Below, piece by piece: positions 33,965 through 42,608 of a DNA stretch of 63,011 nucleotides. Position numbers and translations under genes: made by a program. The notes below the pieces were generated by a model. That model did no database searches and was not told where the DNA came from. It saw only the letters and a list, made by a program, of their open reading frames with translations. Location of the stretch: NCBI GenBank assembly GCA_903882875.1, contig CAIRYQ010000081.1, forward strand, positions 1 to 63,011, in the 5' to 3' direction. How positions within the stretch are numbered: position 1 is the stretch's first letter; each line of letters begins with the position of its first letter. Source of the stretch: an uncultured Spartobacteria bacterium. GTDB lineage: Bacteria; Verrucomicrobiota; Verrucomicrobiia; Chthoniobacterales; Chthoniobacteraceae.

Positions 33965-36790
33965 ATGAGCGCCAATTACAAAGACACCCTGCTGCTGCCA
34001 AAGACGGACTTCCCGATGAAGGCCGATCTCGTGAAGCGCGAGCCTGAGCGGCTCGCGAAGTGGGAGGCCGCGGGGCTCTACCGGCAGATTCTCGATGCTC
34101 GGATCGGCGCGCCGCTTTTCGTGCTGCACGACGGGCCGCCGTTCGCGAATGGCGACGTCCACATGGGCACGGCGCTGAACAAGATTTTGAAGGACCTCGT
34201 GGTGAAGTCGCGCTCGATGCTCGGCTTCCGCGCGCCGTTCGTGCCGGGCTGGGACTGCCACGGGCTGCCGATTGAGTTCAAGGTGGTGAAGGAGCAGCGC
34301 GGCCTGGAGCCCGCGGAAATCCGCCGCCGCGCCGAGGCGTTCGCGCGCAAATACATCGACATCCAGCGCGGGCAGTTCAAGCGGCTGGGCGTGTTCGGCT
34401 CGTGGGAGGATCCGTATCTCACGCTCGCGCCGGGCTACGAGGCGGACATCATCCGCGCCTTCGGCAGGCTCGTGGAGAAGGGCCTCGTGTATCAGTCGAA
34501 GAAGCCCGTGTATTGGAGCACCGGCGCGCAGACCGCGCTCGCGGAGGCGGAGGTGGAGTTCATGAAAAAGGACGACCCTGCGATTTTTGTGAAGTTCCCG
34601 ATCCAGGAATATCACAGCGACGATCCGTTGCCGTTTCCTCGCGACGTTCAGCCGAGCTTCGTCATCTGGACCACAACGCCATGGACGCTGCCTGCAAATG
34701 TTGCCATCGCGGTGCATCCGCGCGCCGAGTATGTCATCGCAGAATTCGCTGGCCGGGAACAAACTCCGCTCATCGTTGCGCGCGAGTTGATCGGTGCATT
34801 TCAGAAGGAAACCGGTTTCGTTTTGCAAAAAGAAATCGCATCGCTTCGCGGTGAACAACTTGCCGCGTTTAGAGTGCGGCATCCATTTCTCGACCGCATT
34901 TCACGCGTCGTCACAGCAGAGTTTGTGACAATGGACACGGGAACTGGGCAGGTTCACATCGCGCCCGGCCATGGCAAGGACGACTACATGGTAGGACTTC
35001 AATACGGACTCGACGTGCTCTCGCCCGTGGATGACTTCGGCAAATTCACCGAGGACGTCGGCGTGTCCGCGTGGGTCGGCAAGTATGTCTTCGATGCCAA
35101 CGCCGAGATCGTCACTTTCCTCCGCGAGAACGGCTCGCTGCTCGCGGAGCAGAAATACACGCACGACTACCCGCATTGCTGGCGCAGCAAGACGCCCATC
35201 GTCTTCCGCGCAGTGGAGCAGTTTTTCATCAAGGTGGACGCCATCCGCGCCGATGCGCTGAAGGCCATTGATGAGACGCAGTGGATTCCCGCGTGGGGGC
35301 GCAACCGCATCTACGGCACCGTCGAGTCGCGGCCCGACTGGTGCATCTCGCGCCAGCGCACGTGGGGCGTGCCGCTGCCGGTTTTCTACGAGGACTCCGG
35401 CACGCTTGCCGGGAGCAATAGGACGCCCATCGTGCGCGCCGATCTCGCGGCGAAGGTCGCCGACCTCGTCGAGAGCGGCGGGACGAACCTGTGGTTTGAA
35501 AAGGACGACGCGTGGTGGGCCGCGCAACTCGGACTGCCCGTGGGCACTTCGCGCCGCAACGACACGCTTGATGTTTGGATTGATTCCGGCGTCTCGCATC
35601 AGGCCGTGACTTCGCGGCATCCGGAGCTGAAGGCGTGTGGCGGAGTCGCCGACGTCTATCTCGAAGCGACCGACCAGCACCGTGGCTGGTTCCAGTCTTC
35701 GCTCATGACGAGCGTCGCGCTCACCGGCCACGCGCCCTACAAGACGGTCATCACGCACGGCTTCGTCGTGGACAAGGACACGAAGAAGAAAGTCAGCAAG
35801 AGCGACCAGGGCACCTACAAGAAGCCGATGGAGGCCGAGTATTTCGTCGGCAAATACGGCGCGGACATCGTGCGCCTGTGGGCCGCGAGCGTGGAGTTCA
35901 CGAACGACGTGCCATTTTCCGAGGACGGTTTCGCGCGCACGAGCGAGGCATATCGCAGCTTCCGCAACGTGCTGCGCATCCTGCTGGCGAACATCGCCGG
36001 ATTTGAATTAGGAAGCCTGAAAGCCATGAAAGAGGCAGGGGAAAGCGGTTCGGCTACATCCCAAATTCCTGGCTTCCTGGCTTCCAAATTTCTTCACGGT
36101 GCGACGACGGTGGACAAGTGGGTGCTGTCGAAATTGCAGGGCGTCATCGCGACGTGCCGCGCGGCCTACGAGGCCTACGACTTCCGCCGCGTGTTCGAGA
36201 CGCTGAACCAATTCTGCACCGTCGAGCTGAGCGCGCTCTACGTGGACATCACGAAGGACCGCCTTTACTGCGACGCCGCGAACAGCCCGCGCCGCCGCGC
36301 GACGCAGAGCGTGATGCACGCTTGCTTCGACGCCGTGGCAAAGCTTCTCGCGCCCATCCTCGCCTATACCGCCGACGAGGCGTGGGAATTCGCCGGACAC
36401 AAGACGAGCATCCACATCGAGAAATTCCCCGAGGCCGACGCCGCTCTGCGCGACGAAGCGTTGGAAGCAAAAGTGGACGAGTGGCTGAAGCTGCGCGCCG
36501 CCATTTACCAGCAAGCAATCGAGCCCGCGCGTCAGGCGAAGACCATCGCAAAGTCCCTCGAAGCCGCCATCACGCTCGACATCGCCGACGCGCAGCACGC
36601 CACGCTGAACGCCGACAAGGCCGAACTGGAGGAGTTCCTCATCATCAGCGAACTCACCCTCGCATCCGGTGTTGAGCCCGTCGCGAAAGTCTTCCGCAGC
36701 GGCCAGCCGCAATGCCCGCGCTGCTGGCGTCACCTGCCGCTCACCGCGAAGGGCGTGTGCGCGCGCTGCGACGAGGCGCTGCCTGCGTGA
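33965..36790 (+). CDS. ileS: Isoleucyl-tRNA synthetase
   Basis: The 941-residue class I synthetase has the HIGH-equivalent PPFANGDVHMGTALNKI, the editing domain, GWFQSSLMTSVA, the KMSKS-equivalent KKKVSKSDQGTYKKP and a C-terminal zinc finger (CPRCWRHLPLTAKGVCARC). Start ATG at 33965 (MSANYKDTLLLPKTDFPMK) fits the bacterial family. Between the catalytic core and anticodon domain is an in-frame insertion (about 36007-36092) derived from a dispersed inverted repeat. The gene precedes a toxin-antitoxin pair and then lspA, its usual neighbour. Confidence 0.97.
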   Translation: MSANYKDTLLLPKTDFPMKADLVKREPERLAKWEAAGLYRQILDARIGAPLFVLHDGPPFANGDVHMGTALNKILKDLVVKSRSMLGFRAPFVPGWDCHGLPIEFKVVKEQRGLEPAEIRRRAEAFARKYIDIQRGQFKRLGVFGSWEDPYLTLAPGYEADIIRAFGRLVEKGLVYQSKKPVYWSTGAQTALAEAEVEFMKKDDPAIFVKFPIQEYHSDDPLPFPRDVQPSFVIWTTTPWTLPANVAIAVHPRAEYVIAEFAGREQTPLIVARELIGAFQKETGFVLQKEIASLRGEQLAAFRVRHPFLDRISRVVTAEFVTMDTGTGQVHIAPGHGKDDYMVGLQYGLDVLSPVDDFGKFTEDVGVSAWVGKYVFDANAEIVTFLRENGSLLAEQKYTHDYPHCWRSKTPIVFRAVEQFFIKVDAIRADALKAIDETQWIPAWGRNRIYGTVESRPDWCISRQRTWGVPLPVFYEDSGTLAGSNRTPIVRADLAAKVADLVESGGTNLWFEKDDAWWAAQLGLPVGTSRRNDTLDVWIDSGVSHQAVTSRHPELKACGGVADVYLEATDQHRGWFQSSLMTSVALTGHAPYKTVITHGFVVDKDTKKKVSKSDQGTYKKPMEAEYFVGKYGADIVRLWAASVEFTNDVPFSEDGFARTSEAYRSFRNVLRILLANIAGFELGSLKAMKEAGESGSATSQIPGFLASKFLHGATTVDKWVLSKLQGVIATCRAAYEAYDFRRVFETLNQFCTVELSALYVDITKDRLYCDAANSPRRRATQSVMHACFDAVAKLLAPILAYTADEAWEFAGHKTSIHIEKFPEADAALRDEALEAKVDEWLKLRAAIYQQAIEPARQAKTIAKSLEAAITLDIADAQHATLNADKAELEEFLIISELTLASGVEPVAKVFRSGQPQCPRCWRHLPLTAKGVCARCDEALPA
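36007..36092. repeat. GGAAGCC inverted-repeat insertion within ileS
   Basis: The left part GAATTAGGAAGCCTGAAAGCC faces the right part GGCTTCCTGGCTTCCAAATT, forming an imperfect snap-back. It encodes about 28 residues (GSLKAMKEAGESGSATSQIP and on) not found at this point in typical IleS, between the core and the anticodon-binding domain. The frame is kept. Confidence 0.65.
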
Positions 36791-36840
36791 TCTCCGCCTG
36801 TGGGTTTGCAAACATCCACCGCCACAGCTACGCTCCGCGC

Positions 36841-37071
36841 ATGATTCTCGAAACGCTTCCTTCCGTGCAGAAGCTCACCCCTAGCGAGCAGTCGCAGCTC
36901 GTCGAGGAGCTGTGGGAACGCTGGCTGCCGCGCGACGACGAGCCGACGAACGCTGCCATTGTCGAACTGCTGGAAGCCCGCATGGCGCACTACCGTCAAC
37001 ATCCCGAGACAGCCGTGACGTGGGACGAGGTGAAGCAGCGCATCGAGCGGCTACGGCAATGCCGGCAGTGA
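36841..37071 (+). CDS. Addiction-module antitoxin component (TIGR02574-like)
   Basis: The 76-residue protein has the family pattern LTPSEQSQLVEELWERWLP then TWDEVKQRIERL, as in small antitoxin-like components paired with ParE/RelE toxins. It overlaps the toxin gene by 13 nt. The pair is inserted between ileS and lspA, 50 nt after ileS. Confidence 0.85.
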   Translation: MILETLPSVQKLTPSEQSQLVEELWERWLPRDDEPTNAAIVELLEARMAHYRQHPETAVTWDEVKQRIERLRQCRQ

Positions 37072-37364
37072 CATTCCTCGCCGGTGCGGACCGAGATGTG
37101 TTTGAAATCTTCGCACGCATAGAGGCCCGCAATCCCGATGCAGCGGACACGTTTCTCCAGCGAATCGCCGACAGCGTGCGGCAGTTGGGCGAGCATCCCG
37201 AGTCCGGCCCGGTTTTCGTCGCGGCATTCAGGCGGCTTGTGATGCGCGGTCACCCGTTCGGGATTTTTTACACGCTGGAAGCTGAGCGGCTTTTCGTGCA
37301 GGCCGTGCTCGATCTGCGGCAGAGTCCCGAAGCCATCCGCCGCCGCCTGAGTCTCGAATTATGA
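37059..37364 (+). CDS. ParE/RelE-family toxin
   Basis: The 101-residue protein has the RelE/ParE fold pattern: FARIEARNPDAADTFLQRI, LGEHPESGPVF, RRLVMRGHPFGIFYTLE and FVQAVLDLRQSPEAIRRRL. ParE toxins poison gyrase and RelE toxins cut mRNA; which applies is unknown. The gene overlaps its antitoxin upstream and its stop overlaps the lspA start (ATGA), tying lspA translation to the module. Confidence 0.85.
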   Translation: MPAVTFLAGADRDVFEIFARIEARNPDAADTFLQRIADSVRQLGEHPESGPVFVAAFRRLVMRGHPFGIFYTLEAERLFVQAVLDLRQSPEAIRRRLSLEL

Positions 37365-37897
37365 AATTCCTCGCCGCCATCGCGCTGCCTGCCTACGCGC
37401 TCGACCAGCTTACGAAGTGGTGGATTTTCACTCACTACGCACTCGTGCCGAGCGAGCGGAACCTCGCGCTCTTTCCTGCCGCCATCGCGAAGACCGCGCA
37501 CCTGCCACTCGACACTGACGTGATCCCCGACTGGTTTTCAATCGTCCATTGGGGCAACACCGGCGCGGCGTTCAGTTTCCTGAGCGATCAGCCGTGGGTC
37601 TTCATCGTGCTCTCGGTCGCGGCGTTCGTCGGGCTGCTCATCGCGTGGAAAAAGAACGTCTTCACGGATGCCCCATCGCGCGTCGCGGTGCCGCTGCTGC
37701 TCGGCGGTATTCTTGGAAATGTCACAGATCGTTTCATCCACGGCTACGTCGTGGATTTTCTGCTCTTCGATCTGCACGTCCGCTTTGCGAATCCGTGGCC
37801 GGCATTCAATGTCGCGGACTCGTGCATCTTTGTCGCCGCGGGGCTTTTTGTGATCGCTGCGATCCTCGATGCACGGAAGCAGCGCGCGAAGAAGTAG
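37361..37897 (+). CDS. lspA: Lipoprotein signal peptidase II
   Basis: The 178-residue, four-helix aspartyl protease cleaves prolipoprotein signal peptides. It shows LDQLTKWW, the conserved NTGAAFSFL, the catalytic aspartates in GGILGNVTDRFIHGYVVDF and FNVADSCIFV, and a basic tail. It normally follows ileS directly; here a toxin-antitoxin pair intervenes. Several lipoproteins in this window are its likely substrates. Confidence 0.95.
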   Translation: MKFLAAIALPAYALDQLTKWWIFTHYALVPSERNLALFPAAIAKTAHLPLDTDVIPDWFSIVHWGNTGAAFSFLSDQPWVFIVLSVAAFVGLLIAWKKNVFTDAPSRVAVPLLLGGILGNVTDRFIHGYVVDFLLFDLHVRFANPWPAFNVADSCIFVAAGLFVIAAILDARKQRAKK

Positions 37898-37900
37898 CGC

Positions 37901-38113
37901 CTACTGTGCGCGAAAGTTGACCTCTTCCTCGGGCATGAGCAACCGCGCGCCTTTGATGAGTCTGCAGAATTCCTTCTTCGTCGCGGTCACATGTTTCCCT
38001 TCGCCCGTCACGAGGTTCTTCATCGTCTTGTAGCGCACCTCCAGCCGTTCGAGCGTGACGATGCGCAGGAATTCACCGCCCAGATGCCAGACTTGGTTTT
38101 GCCGCAGTTTCAT
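37901..38113 (-). CDS. Small hypothetical basic protein
   Basis: The 70-residue protein MKLRQNQVWHLGGEFLRIVT... is followed by RLEVRYKTMKNLVTGEGKH and ends MPEEEVNFRAQ. It looks like a compact beta-rich (SH3/KOW-like) protein. I recognise no named family. It is convergent with lspA at 3 nt. Confidence 0.6.
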   Translation of the reverse strand: MKLRQNQVWHLGGEFLRIVTLERLEVRYKTMKNLVTGEGKHVTATKKEFCRLIKGARLLMPEEEVNFRAQ

Positions 38114-38195
38114 CCCGGCAGCTTGTCGCGCGGATGCCGTCTTGCGGCGAATGAAAATTTTTCCCGTCCGCGGAAATTGGTTGCACGCGACAGCC

Positions 38196-38852
38196 TCAGC
38201 GCGAGCCGAAGTAGAAGAGCATGAGCGCGAGCGGGAGCGCCTCGAGCTTGTCGCCAAACGGAATGGACTGCTGCCAGCCGAAGAGCTGCACGACGATCGC
38301 AAACGCGACGGCGATAAGCGTGACGACCGCCTTCACATCCTCGAACCACGACGCGCCTTTCACGGGCTTTCCCCTGCCCCACCAAGCGACGACCGTGCCG
38401 ACTCCGATGCCGAGAAAATACGAGCCGACGCTGATGAAGACGGGCGCGGCGACGCGGTCGCGCAGGCGGCCCTTGCACGCGAGGTAGATCGCGAGTCCGA
38501 CGAATGCGAGGACGATAATCGTGCGCAGCGAATGCCTCGGAAGATTCAGCGGATGCGTCTCGTCCTCGATGAGATCCTCGGCCTTGAGCTTCTCGCGCAT
38601 CGCAGGCGAGAGTGGCACGAAGCGCCGGTGCGCGAAGTAGTGCGCGAGGACGATCATGAGCGATTCAAACCACAGCAGGCTCACCTGGATGCCGCGCGAA
38701 GTCTGCACGACGATGAAGCCGACGGTCATGAGCGTGAGCAGCGCGCGGATGCTGCCGGGCGAGAGGCCGAGCGTTTTTCGCGTCCGAGGCGCCATGAGCA
38801 AAAGCGGCGCGCCCGTTTTCCGATCCATGAGCAGACGGTGCATCGGACGCAA
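38196..38852 (-). CDS. Hypothetical multi-pass membrane protein
   Basis: The 218-residue protein has about five to six transmembrane helices (SIRALLTLMTVGFIVVQTSR, TIIVLAFVGLAIYLAC, YFLGIGVGTVVAWWGRG, VVTLIAVAFAIVVQLFGW). I recognise no family. It follows the next membrane protein gene by 24 nt, so the two are probably one transcript. Confidence 0.7.
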   Translation of the reverse strand: MRPMHRLLMDRKTGAPLLLMAPRTRKTLGLSPGSIRALLTLMTVGFIVVQTSRGIQVSLLWFESLMIVLAHYFAHRRFVPLSPAMREKLKAEDLIEDETHPLNLPRHSLRTIIVLAFVGLAIYLACKGRLRDRVAAPVFISVGSYFLGIGVGTVVAWWGRGKPVKGASWFEDVKAVVTLIAVAFAIVVQLFGWQQSIPFGDKLEALPLALMLFYFGSR

Positions 38853-38876
38853 TTCTGTCCCGGCTGCGCTGTGCGG

Positions 38877-39707
38877 CTACTTGTCGAGCTTGTCGCCGCC
38901 AGATGCGGATTTGTCGGCGTCCTCGTCGAGCAGCGTGGCGCGCTGGTGGAGGATGCGATCCAGCTTCGCCCAGTGGAACCACAGGCCGACGATGTTCTCG
39001 TAGCGCTTGATCACGTGCTGCTGGTTGTCCACCGCGATCAGGTCGCCGCCGCCGAAGCCGAGCAGCGTCTCGAGCACGTCGCGGTATTTCGTGACGAAGC
39101 GCAGGCCCGAGCGGTCCGTGAGCTCCGAGCCCTCGCCGAAGTGGAACTCCGCAATTTCATTCGGGCTGAACTGCTTCTTGCGGTTGAACACCATCTCGAA
39201 AATCGAGCACACCCACGGGATGAGCAGCAGCCAGCAGATCACAGACACGGTGCCGTGGTCGTACTGCGGGTTCAGGTTTTTGAAGTGCCGCAGGATCGGG
39301 CCGATGATCGCGACATTGTGCAGGCTCTCCATGTAGCGCGCAAACAGCCACACGACCGCCACCACGAGCGAGCAGAGCACGAGTTTTTTCAGGCTCATGT
39401 CGTAGAGGATCGCGAGGATGAAATAGACGAGCGTGAAGATGAAAATCCACGCGCCCGCCTGCGCCGTGAGGATGTGCGGGCAGACCAGCCGCAGCAGGAA
39501 ACCGACCGCGATCACGATCCACAGGAAAAACGCGGGCGGCGCGGAATAGACGATGATCTCGTCCGGCTTCTTGCCACCGCGCACGATGTGGCCCACAGCC
39601 ACAAACGGCGCGGCGATGATGCGGCCGAACCGAGCGACGATGTTGACGTGTGCAGCGGGCGGCTGCGTTTTCGTGGAAGGTGCCTTCGGATCGGATGAGT
39701 CAGCCAT
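38877..39707 (-). CDS. Hypothetical membrane protein with PH-like domain
   Basis: The 276-residue protein has a Pro-rich N-terminus and five or so transmembrane helices (PPAFFLWIVIAVGFLLRLVC, WIFIFTLVYFILAILYDMSL, LVLCSLVVAVVWLFARYM, VSVICWLLLIPWVCSIFEMV). A soluble C-terminal domain follows (RSGLRFVTKYRDVLETLLGF, HVIKRYENIVGLWFHWAKLD). No named family is recognised. The paired gene downstream is also a membrane protein. Confidence 0.7.
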   Translation of the reverse strand: MADSSDPKAPSTKTQPPAAHVNIVARFGRIIAAPFVAVGHIVRGGKKPDEIIVYSAPPAFFLWIVIAVGFLLRLVCPHILTAQAGAWIFIFTLVYFILAILYDMSLKKLVLCSLVVAVVWLFARYMESLHNVAIIGPILRHFKNLNPQYDHGTVSVICWLLLIPWVCSIFEMVFNRKKQFSPNEIAEFHFGEGSELTDRSGLRFVTKYRDVLETLLGFGGGDLIAVDNQQHVIKRYENIVGLWFHWAKLDRILHQRATLLDEDADKSASGGDKLDK

Positions 39708-39866
39708 GGCGTGTTTGGGAAAGGCTGCCCGCTGGAACGCCGGGGAGCAAGCGAAAGGCGGGGGCCAATGGCGGACGTGCGGGACGGCGAGGTTGCTGGC
39801 AGTTTTTCGCCGCGAGCACCGTTGCTGAAATCGAATCCGCGATCGAGCGCCTGCCTTAACACCGAG

Positions 39867-40028
39867 ATGGTGCGGCTAGCCGCTTGGCTGGAGAAATCTT
39901 CCCAACGCCACGCGGCGATCAGTGGACGCGAGCATCACGATCTGGACGACTTCATCGGCATCTGGCGCGAGGACGCGGATTTTGAAGCCGCGCAGCGTGC
40001 GTTCGCGCAGGTGGACGAGGCGACGTGA
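39867..40028 (+). pseudogene. VapB-like antitoxin, N-terminally truncated
   Basis: The 53-residue remnant (RHAAISGREHHDLDDFIGIW then FEAAQRAFAQVDEAT) resembles the C-terminal toxin-neutralising half of small antitoxins paired with PIN toxins. The DNA-binding N-terminal half is missing; upstream in-frame sequence is unlike protein. It overlaps the broken vapC by 4 nt. Confidence 0.5.
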
Positions 40029-40345
40029 AAATGAACATCGCGCTCGATACGAATGCCTACAGCGATTTTTTCCGCGGCGTTATGTCGAGAGTGGCGGTGA
40101 TTCGTTCTGCGACTCGCATTCATGTGCCGCTGATTGTGCTCGGTGAATTGCGCGCGGGGTTTGCCTCCGCCCATCGCGAGACCGAGAATCTCACCACGTT
40201 GGAAAGTTTCCTGTCCCGCCCGCGCGTGTCCGTTCCGCGGCCCGATGAGGAGACGACGGAACATTGCGCGAAGATTTTTCGCGGCTCCGAAAAATCGGCG
40301 TGGCGATCCCGACAAACGATCCGGCTGCATTCGTTTCGTGCTTGA
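40025..40345 (+). pseudogene. VapC-like PIN-domain toxin, frameshifted and truncated
   Basis: The frame starts MNIALDTNAYSDFF (first catalytic Asp) and continues through VPLIVLGELRAGF (catalytic Glu) to EHCAKIF. Near 40270-40280 the frame slips: the expected LRKIGVAIPTND continues in another frame (FSRLRKIGVAIPTND) and then stops matching. The last catalytic acidic residues of the PIN fold are missing. It is probably inactive. Confidence 0.75.
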
Positions 40346-40675
40346 ACACCCGTCGCCGTTTGTCACTTGCGGCGGACGCCCTTTCATCCCAGCGCACTTG
40401 CCGAAACCCAGTCCTGCGTCTCGTCACTAATGATGACAAAATTCAGTCGCGTAGCATCCGCCGTGCGTGCGGACTCCGTAGAAGCAAAATCAGTAAAGTG
40501 TAGCCGCCATGGTTCGGGGATCGTTGGCGCGGTGGAACGCGTCGCTCCGCGCGCGTTTCGCGCGTGGATTGGAAAGCTTGCTTGCAAGCCGCTGGAAGCG
40601 CGCGCGGAGCGACGCGCTCCACCGGCGCGGCCGTGCCTTCATCCAAGAACGCGCCACACTTTGACTTAAGCCGCT
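40346..40675. other. Spacer dominated by an inverted repeat
   Basis: I see no gene. The right half is the inverted repeat at 40527-40628; the left half is the degraded tail of the vapC region. A TAGCCGCC word, the head of the GTAGCCGCC repeat family, lies at 40501. Confidence 0.4.
40527..40628. repeat. GGTGGAACGCG inverted-repeat element
   Basis: The arms GCGCGGTGGAACGCGTCGC and the near-complement at 40606-40628 (GGAGCGACGCGCTCCACC...) form an approximately 25-bp stem around a loop of about 45 nt. The loop holds a smaller palindrome (AAGCTTGCTTGCAAGC). A related copy lies in frame in the cytochrome gene at 7021-7120. It is the left border of the hydrolase island, just past the DUF1906 stop. 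Confidence 0.8.
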
Positions 40676-41446
40676 CTAGGCTGGCGGAAGGATGAGCTTC
40701 CCGAGGAACGCATCGAGATCGAGTCCGGGATTTGCCTCGTTCGTATCGATCCCGTCGCCACCGCCACACTCGGCCGCGTATTGCCAGGCATGGACCGGGC
40801 AGTTCGGCGCAGGCGACGGCTGGACGTGCGCAGGATTCCAAGGTGGAGGAACCACACAGGTCGGCGGATCCGCCACCCATCGTGCCAGCCAGACGCTCGA
40901 ACAGGGGGCTGTCTGCTGGGCTTGTGCCAGAGCGATCCACGTAGCATGATCCAAATTGCAATATAGCCCCGGCAGAAGCGTGACGCCATCCTGTGAGGAT
41001 TGCCGGCTATAAGCCTGCAAAGTCAGCGCCCAGCCAATCCAATAACTTGCGGAAAGCGAAGGATTGGGATCTCCCTCCACATCCAGATAGACAAAGAACT
41101 GCCCTCCTTGCGACCGGAGATAGTCTGCTCCAAAGGCGGCGAAGATGGCGTCCACATTTCCACGGGCATCACGCGCTCCATCGGCCTGGGTTCCATGCAC
41201 GTTTCCGGTCTGGCGGGCAATTGGTGCCACCCGAATCTTCCGCTGGGCCAGCACCGCATGCTCATGGTTTGGATTATATTGGACGCCACCGAAGTCGGAC
41301 GGCGTCTTGAAATAGCGTCCCCAGAAGCGGGGATCGTCTCCGAATAAGTCACGCGCACGATCCAGCAGGGTTTTCCCGCCGATTTGATGAAGCACCTCAG
41401 CGGAACTGTCCGCACCCGGCGCACCTATGTTTTTGTTGTCTGGCAT
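40676..41446 (-). CDS. DUF1906 (GH25-like TIM-barrel) protein
   Basis: The 256-residue protein matches the glycoside-hydrolase-like DUF1906/Rv2525c pattern: RFWGRYFKTPSDFGGVQYNP at the start, QFFVYLDVEGDPN with the acidic pair at the barrel core, LLPGLYCNLDHATW, and the ending AWQYAAECGGGDGIDTNEA. The fold is related to GH25 lysozymes, so a cell-wall or glycan role is plausible, though not all members are active. No signal peptide is seen. It is the last gene of the leftward island. Confidence 0.75.
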   Translation of the reverse strand: MPDNKNIGAPGADSSAEVLHQIGGKTLLDRARDLFGDDPRFWGRYFKTPSDFGGVQYNPNHEHAVLAQRKIRVAPIARQTGNVHGTQADGARDARGNVDAIFAAFGADYLRSQGGQFFVYLDVEGDPNPSLSASYWIGWALTLQAYSRQSSQDGVTLLPGLYCNLDHATWIALAQAQQTAPCSSVWLARWVADPPTCVVPPPWNPAHVQPSPAPNCPVHAWQYAAECGGGDGIDTNEANPGLDLDAFLGKLILPPA

Positions 41447-41501
41447 ATTGATGTTTTGTTGTTTGTTGTTGGTCTGTGATAGGAATGGACTGCCGGTTCT
41501 A

Positions 41502-42566
41502 TTATGGCGAAGCGGCTGGCAGCACCTCGACCTCTGCCCAAAGCGCCCCCGGTCCCTGTGGATCGCCAAGCAGACGGACATGCTGGCCTATTGAAATGAT
41601 CCCCTTTGGCTGCTGCTTCGAGCGCGCGGCAACACGGACATTGACTGGCACGATAATCTTCACCTCATCCCCAGCCTTGGGAATCCTAGCACCAGTATCC
41701 ACAGTCTGCAGGCCCCAGCCGGAGTCATTATGATTGCCGAGTAACACCCATCCTTTCAATCCAGCCGGAGCTTTTTTCCACTCATAGACGTCCGCCGTAT
41801 AGACCGGAAGCGTTTCAGGGTTCTTGCCCAGCAATTCAGCCACACCGACGCTACGCTCGTATTTTACCCGCAACGCGACTCCGATGGTGATACCCGGTGT
41901 CTTGTTTGCAAAGCGTTTTACGATGACTTTGTCCGCCGACCCAAATCGGATTGCAGCTGCCTCGGGCGGAGCTGCCATCGTGTAAGGAGTGCTCCGGTTG
42001 GCAGCCACATCGATGTCCTTTATTTTCCGATCATTGGCATCCAGCAATTCAGCGTGGTAGGCAAAGCTCTCGTCAACCGTCACAATCTGAAGCGTCCTGC
42101 CGGGCACAGACCAAGAGGCACCGGCTGCAGCTGGTTCCTGGGCGTAAGCCGAGGACGAAAAAATGGAAAATAACCCAAACCCTCCATTCTCTTGAAATTC
42201 AGTTGCAGGCTTGGGCTGTGAGTTACCCGGCTTCTGTTGCGGATCATTCTGCACCCCGCTGCCCAGATTGATGAGGAATGAGGGCAGCGCGATTCCAAAG
42301 ACGAAAGCCTTCCCCGCGTTCGGTTCGCGGAAAATCCGCACCAGCAGGGCCCCGAGCACACCGAAGCCAATGACGAATGCCCAAACTTCCCCTTCAATTT
42401 TCGAAACGACATGCCCTGCGGTAAAGAATTCGCGGATTTGCCGCATCAGCACCGCCAGTACGCCTCCAACGAAACCGGCAATCATTACGTCCCATTTGTT
42501 CTCGGATGTATTCGATGCAATCCCATTTTCAGGTGTTGCTTTTGGACCTTGGTTCTCAGGAGGCAT
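41502..42566 (-). CDS. Hypothetical membrane protein of the hydrolase island
   Basis: The 354-residue protein has about three transmembrane helices in its first 110 residues (VMIAGFVGGVLAVLMRQI, VWAFVIGFGVLGALLVRIF, AFVFGIALPSFLINLGSGV). A linker and a soluble domain with GRTLQIVTVDESFAYHAELL, VGVALRVKYERSVGVAEL-like strands and a C-terminal barrel (GQHVRLLGDPQGPGALWAEV) follow. I recognise no family. It is 42 nt downstream of the FN3-like gene and 55 nt upstream of the DUF1906 gene. Confidence 0.65.
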   Translation of the reverse strand: MPPENQGPKATPENGIASNTSENKWDVMIAGFVGGVLAVLMRQIREFFTAGHVVSKIEGEVWAFVIGFGVLGALLVRIFREPNAGKAFVFGIALPSFLINLGSGVQNDPQQKPGNSQPKPATEFQENGGFGLFSIFSSSAYAQEPAAAGASWSVPGRTLQIVTVDESFAYHAELLDANDRKIKDIDVAANRSTPYTMAAPPEAAAIRFGSADKVIVKRFANKTPGITIGVALRVKYERSVGVAELLGKNPETLPVYTADVYEWKKAPAGLKGWVLLGNHNDSGWGLQTVDTGARIPKAGDEVKIIVPVNVRVAARSKQQPKGIISIGQHVRLLGDPQGPGALWAEVEVLPAASP

Positions 42567-42608
42567 AGCTGGCGGAGGTTTGGGTTTAAGAACGGAACTG
42601 AAACTTGA

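Noticed and set aside
38055-39698. 547-residue rightward protein
   Set aside because: It is antisense to two well-formed membrane proteins and to the small basic gene; its Arg/Asp/Glu/His-heavy composition is typical of a shadow frame in GC-rich DNA.
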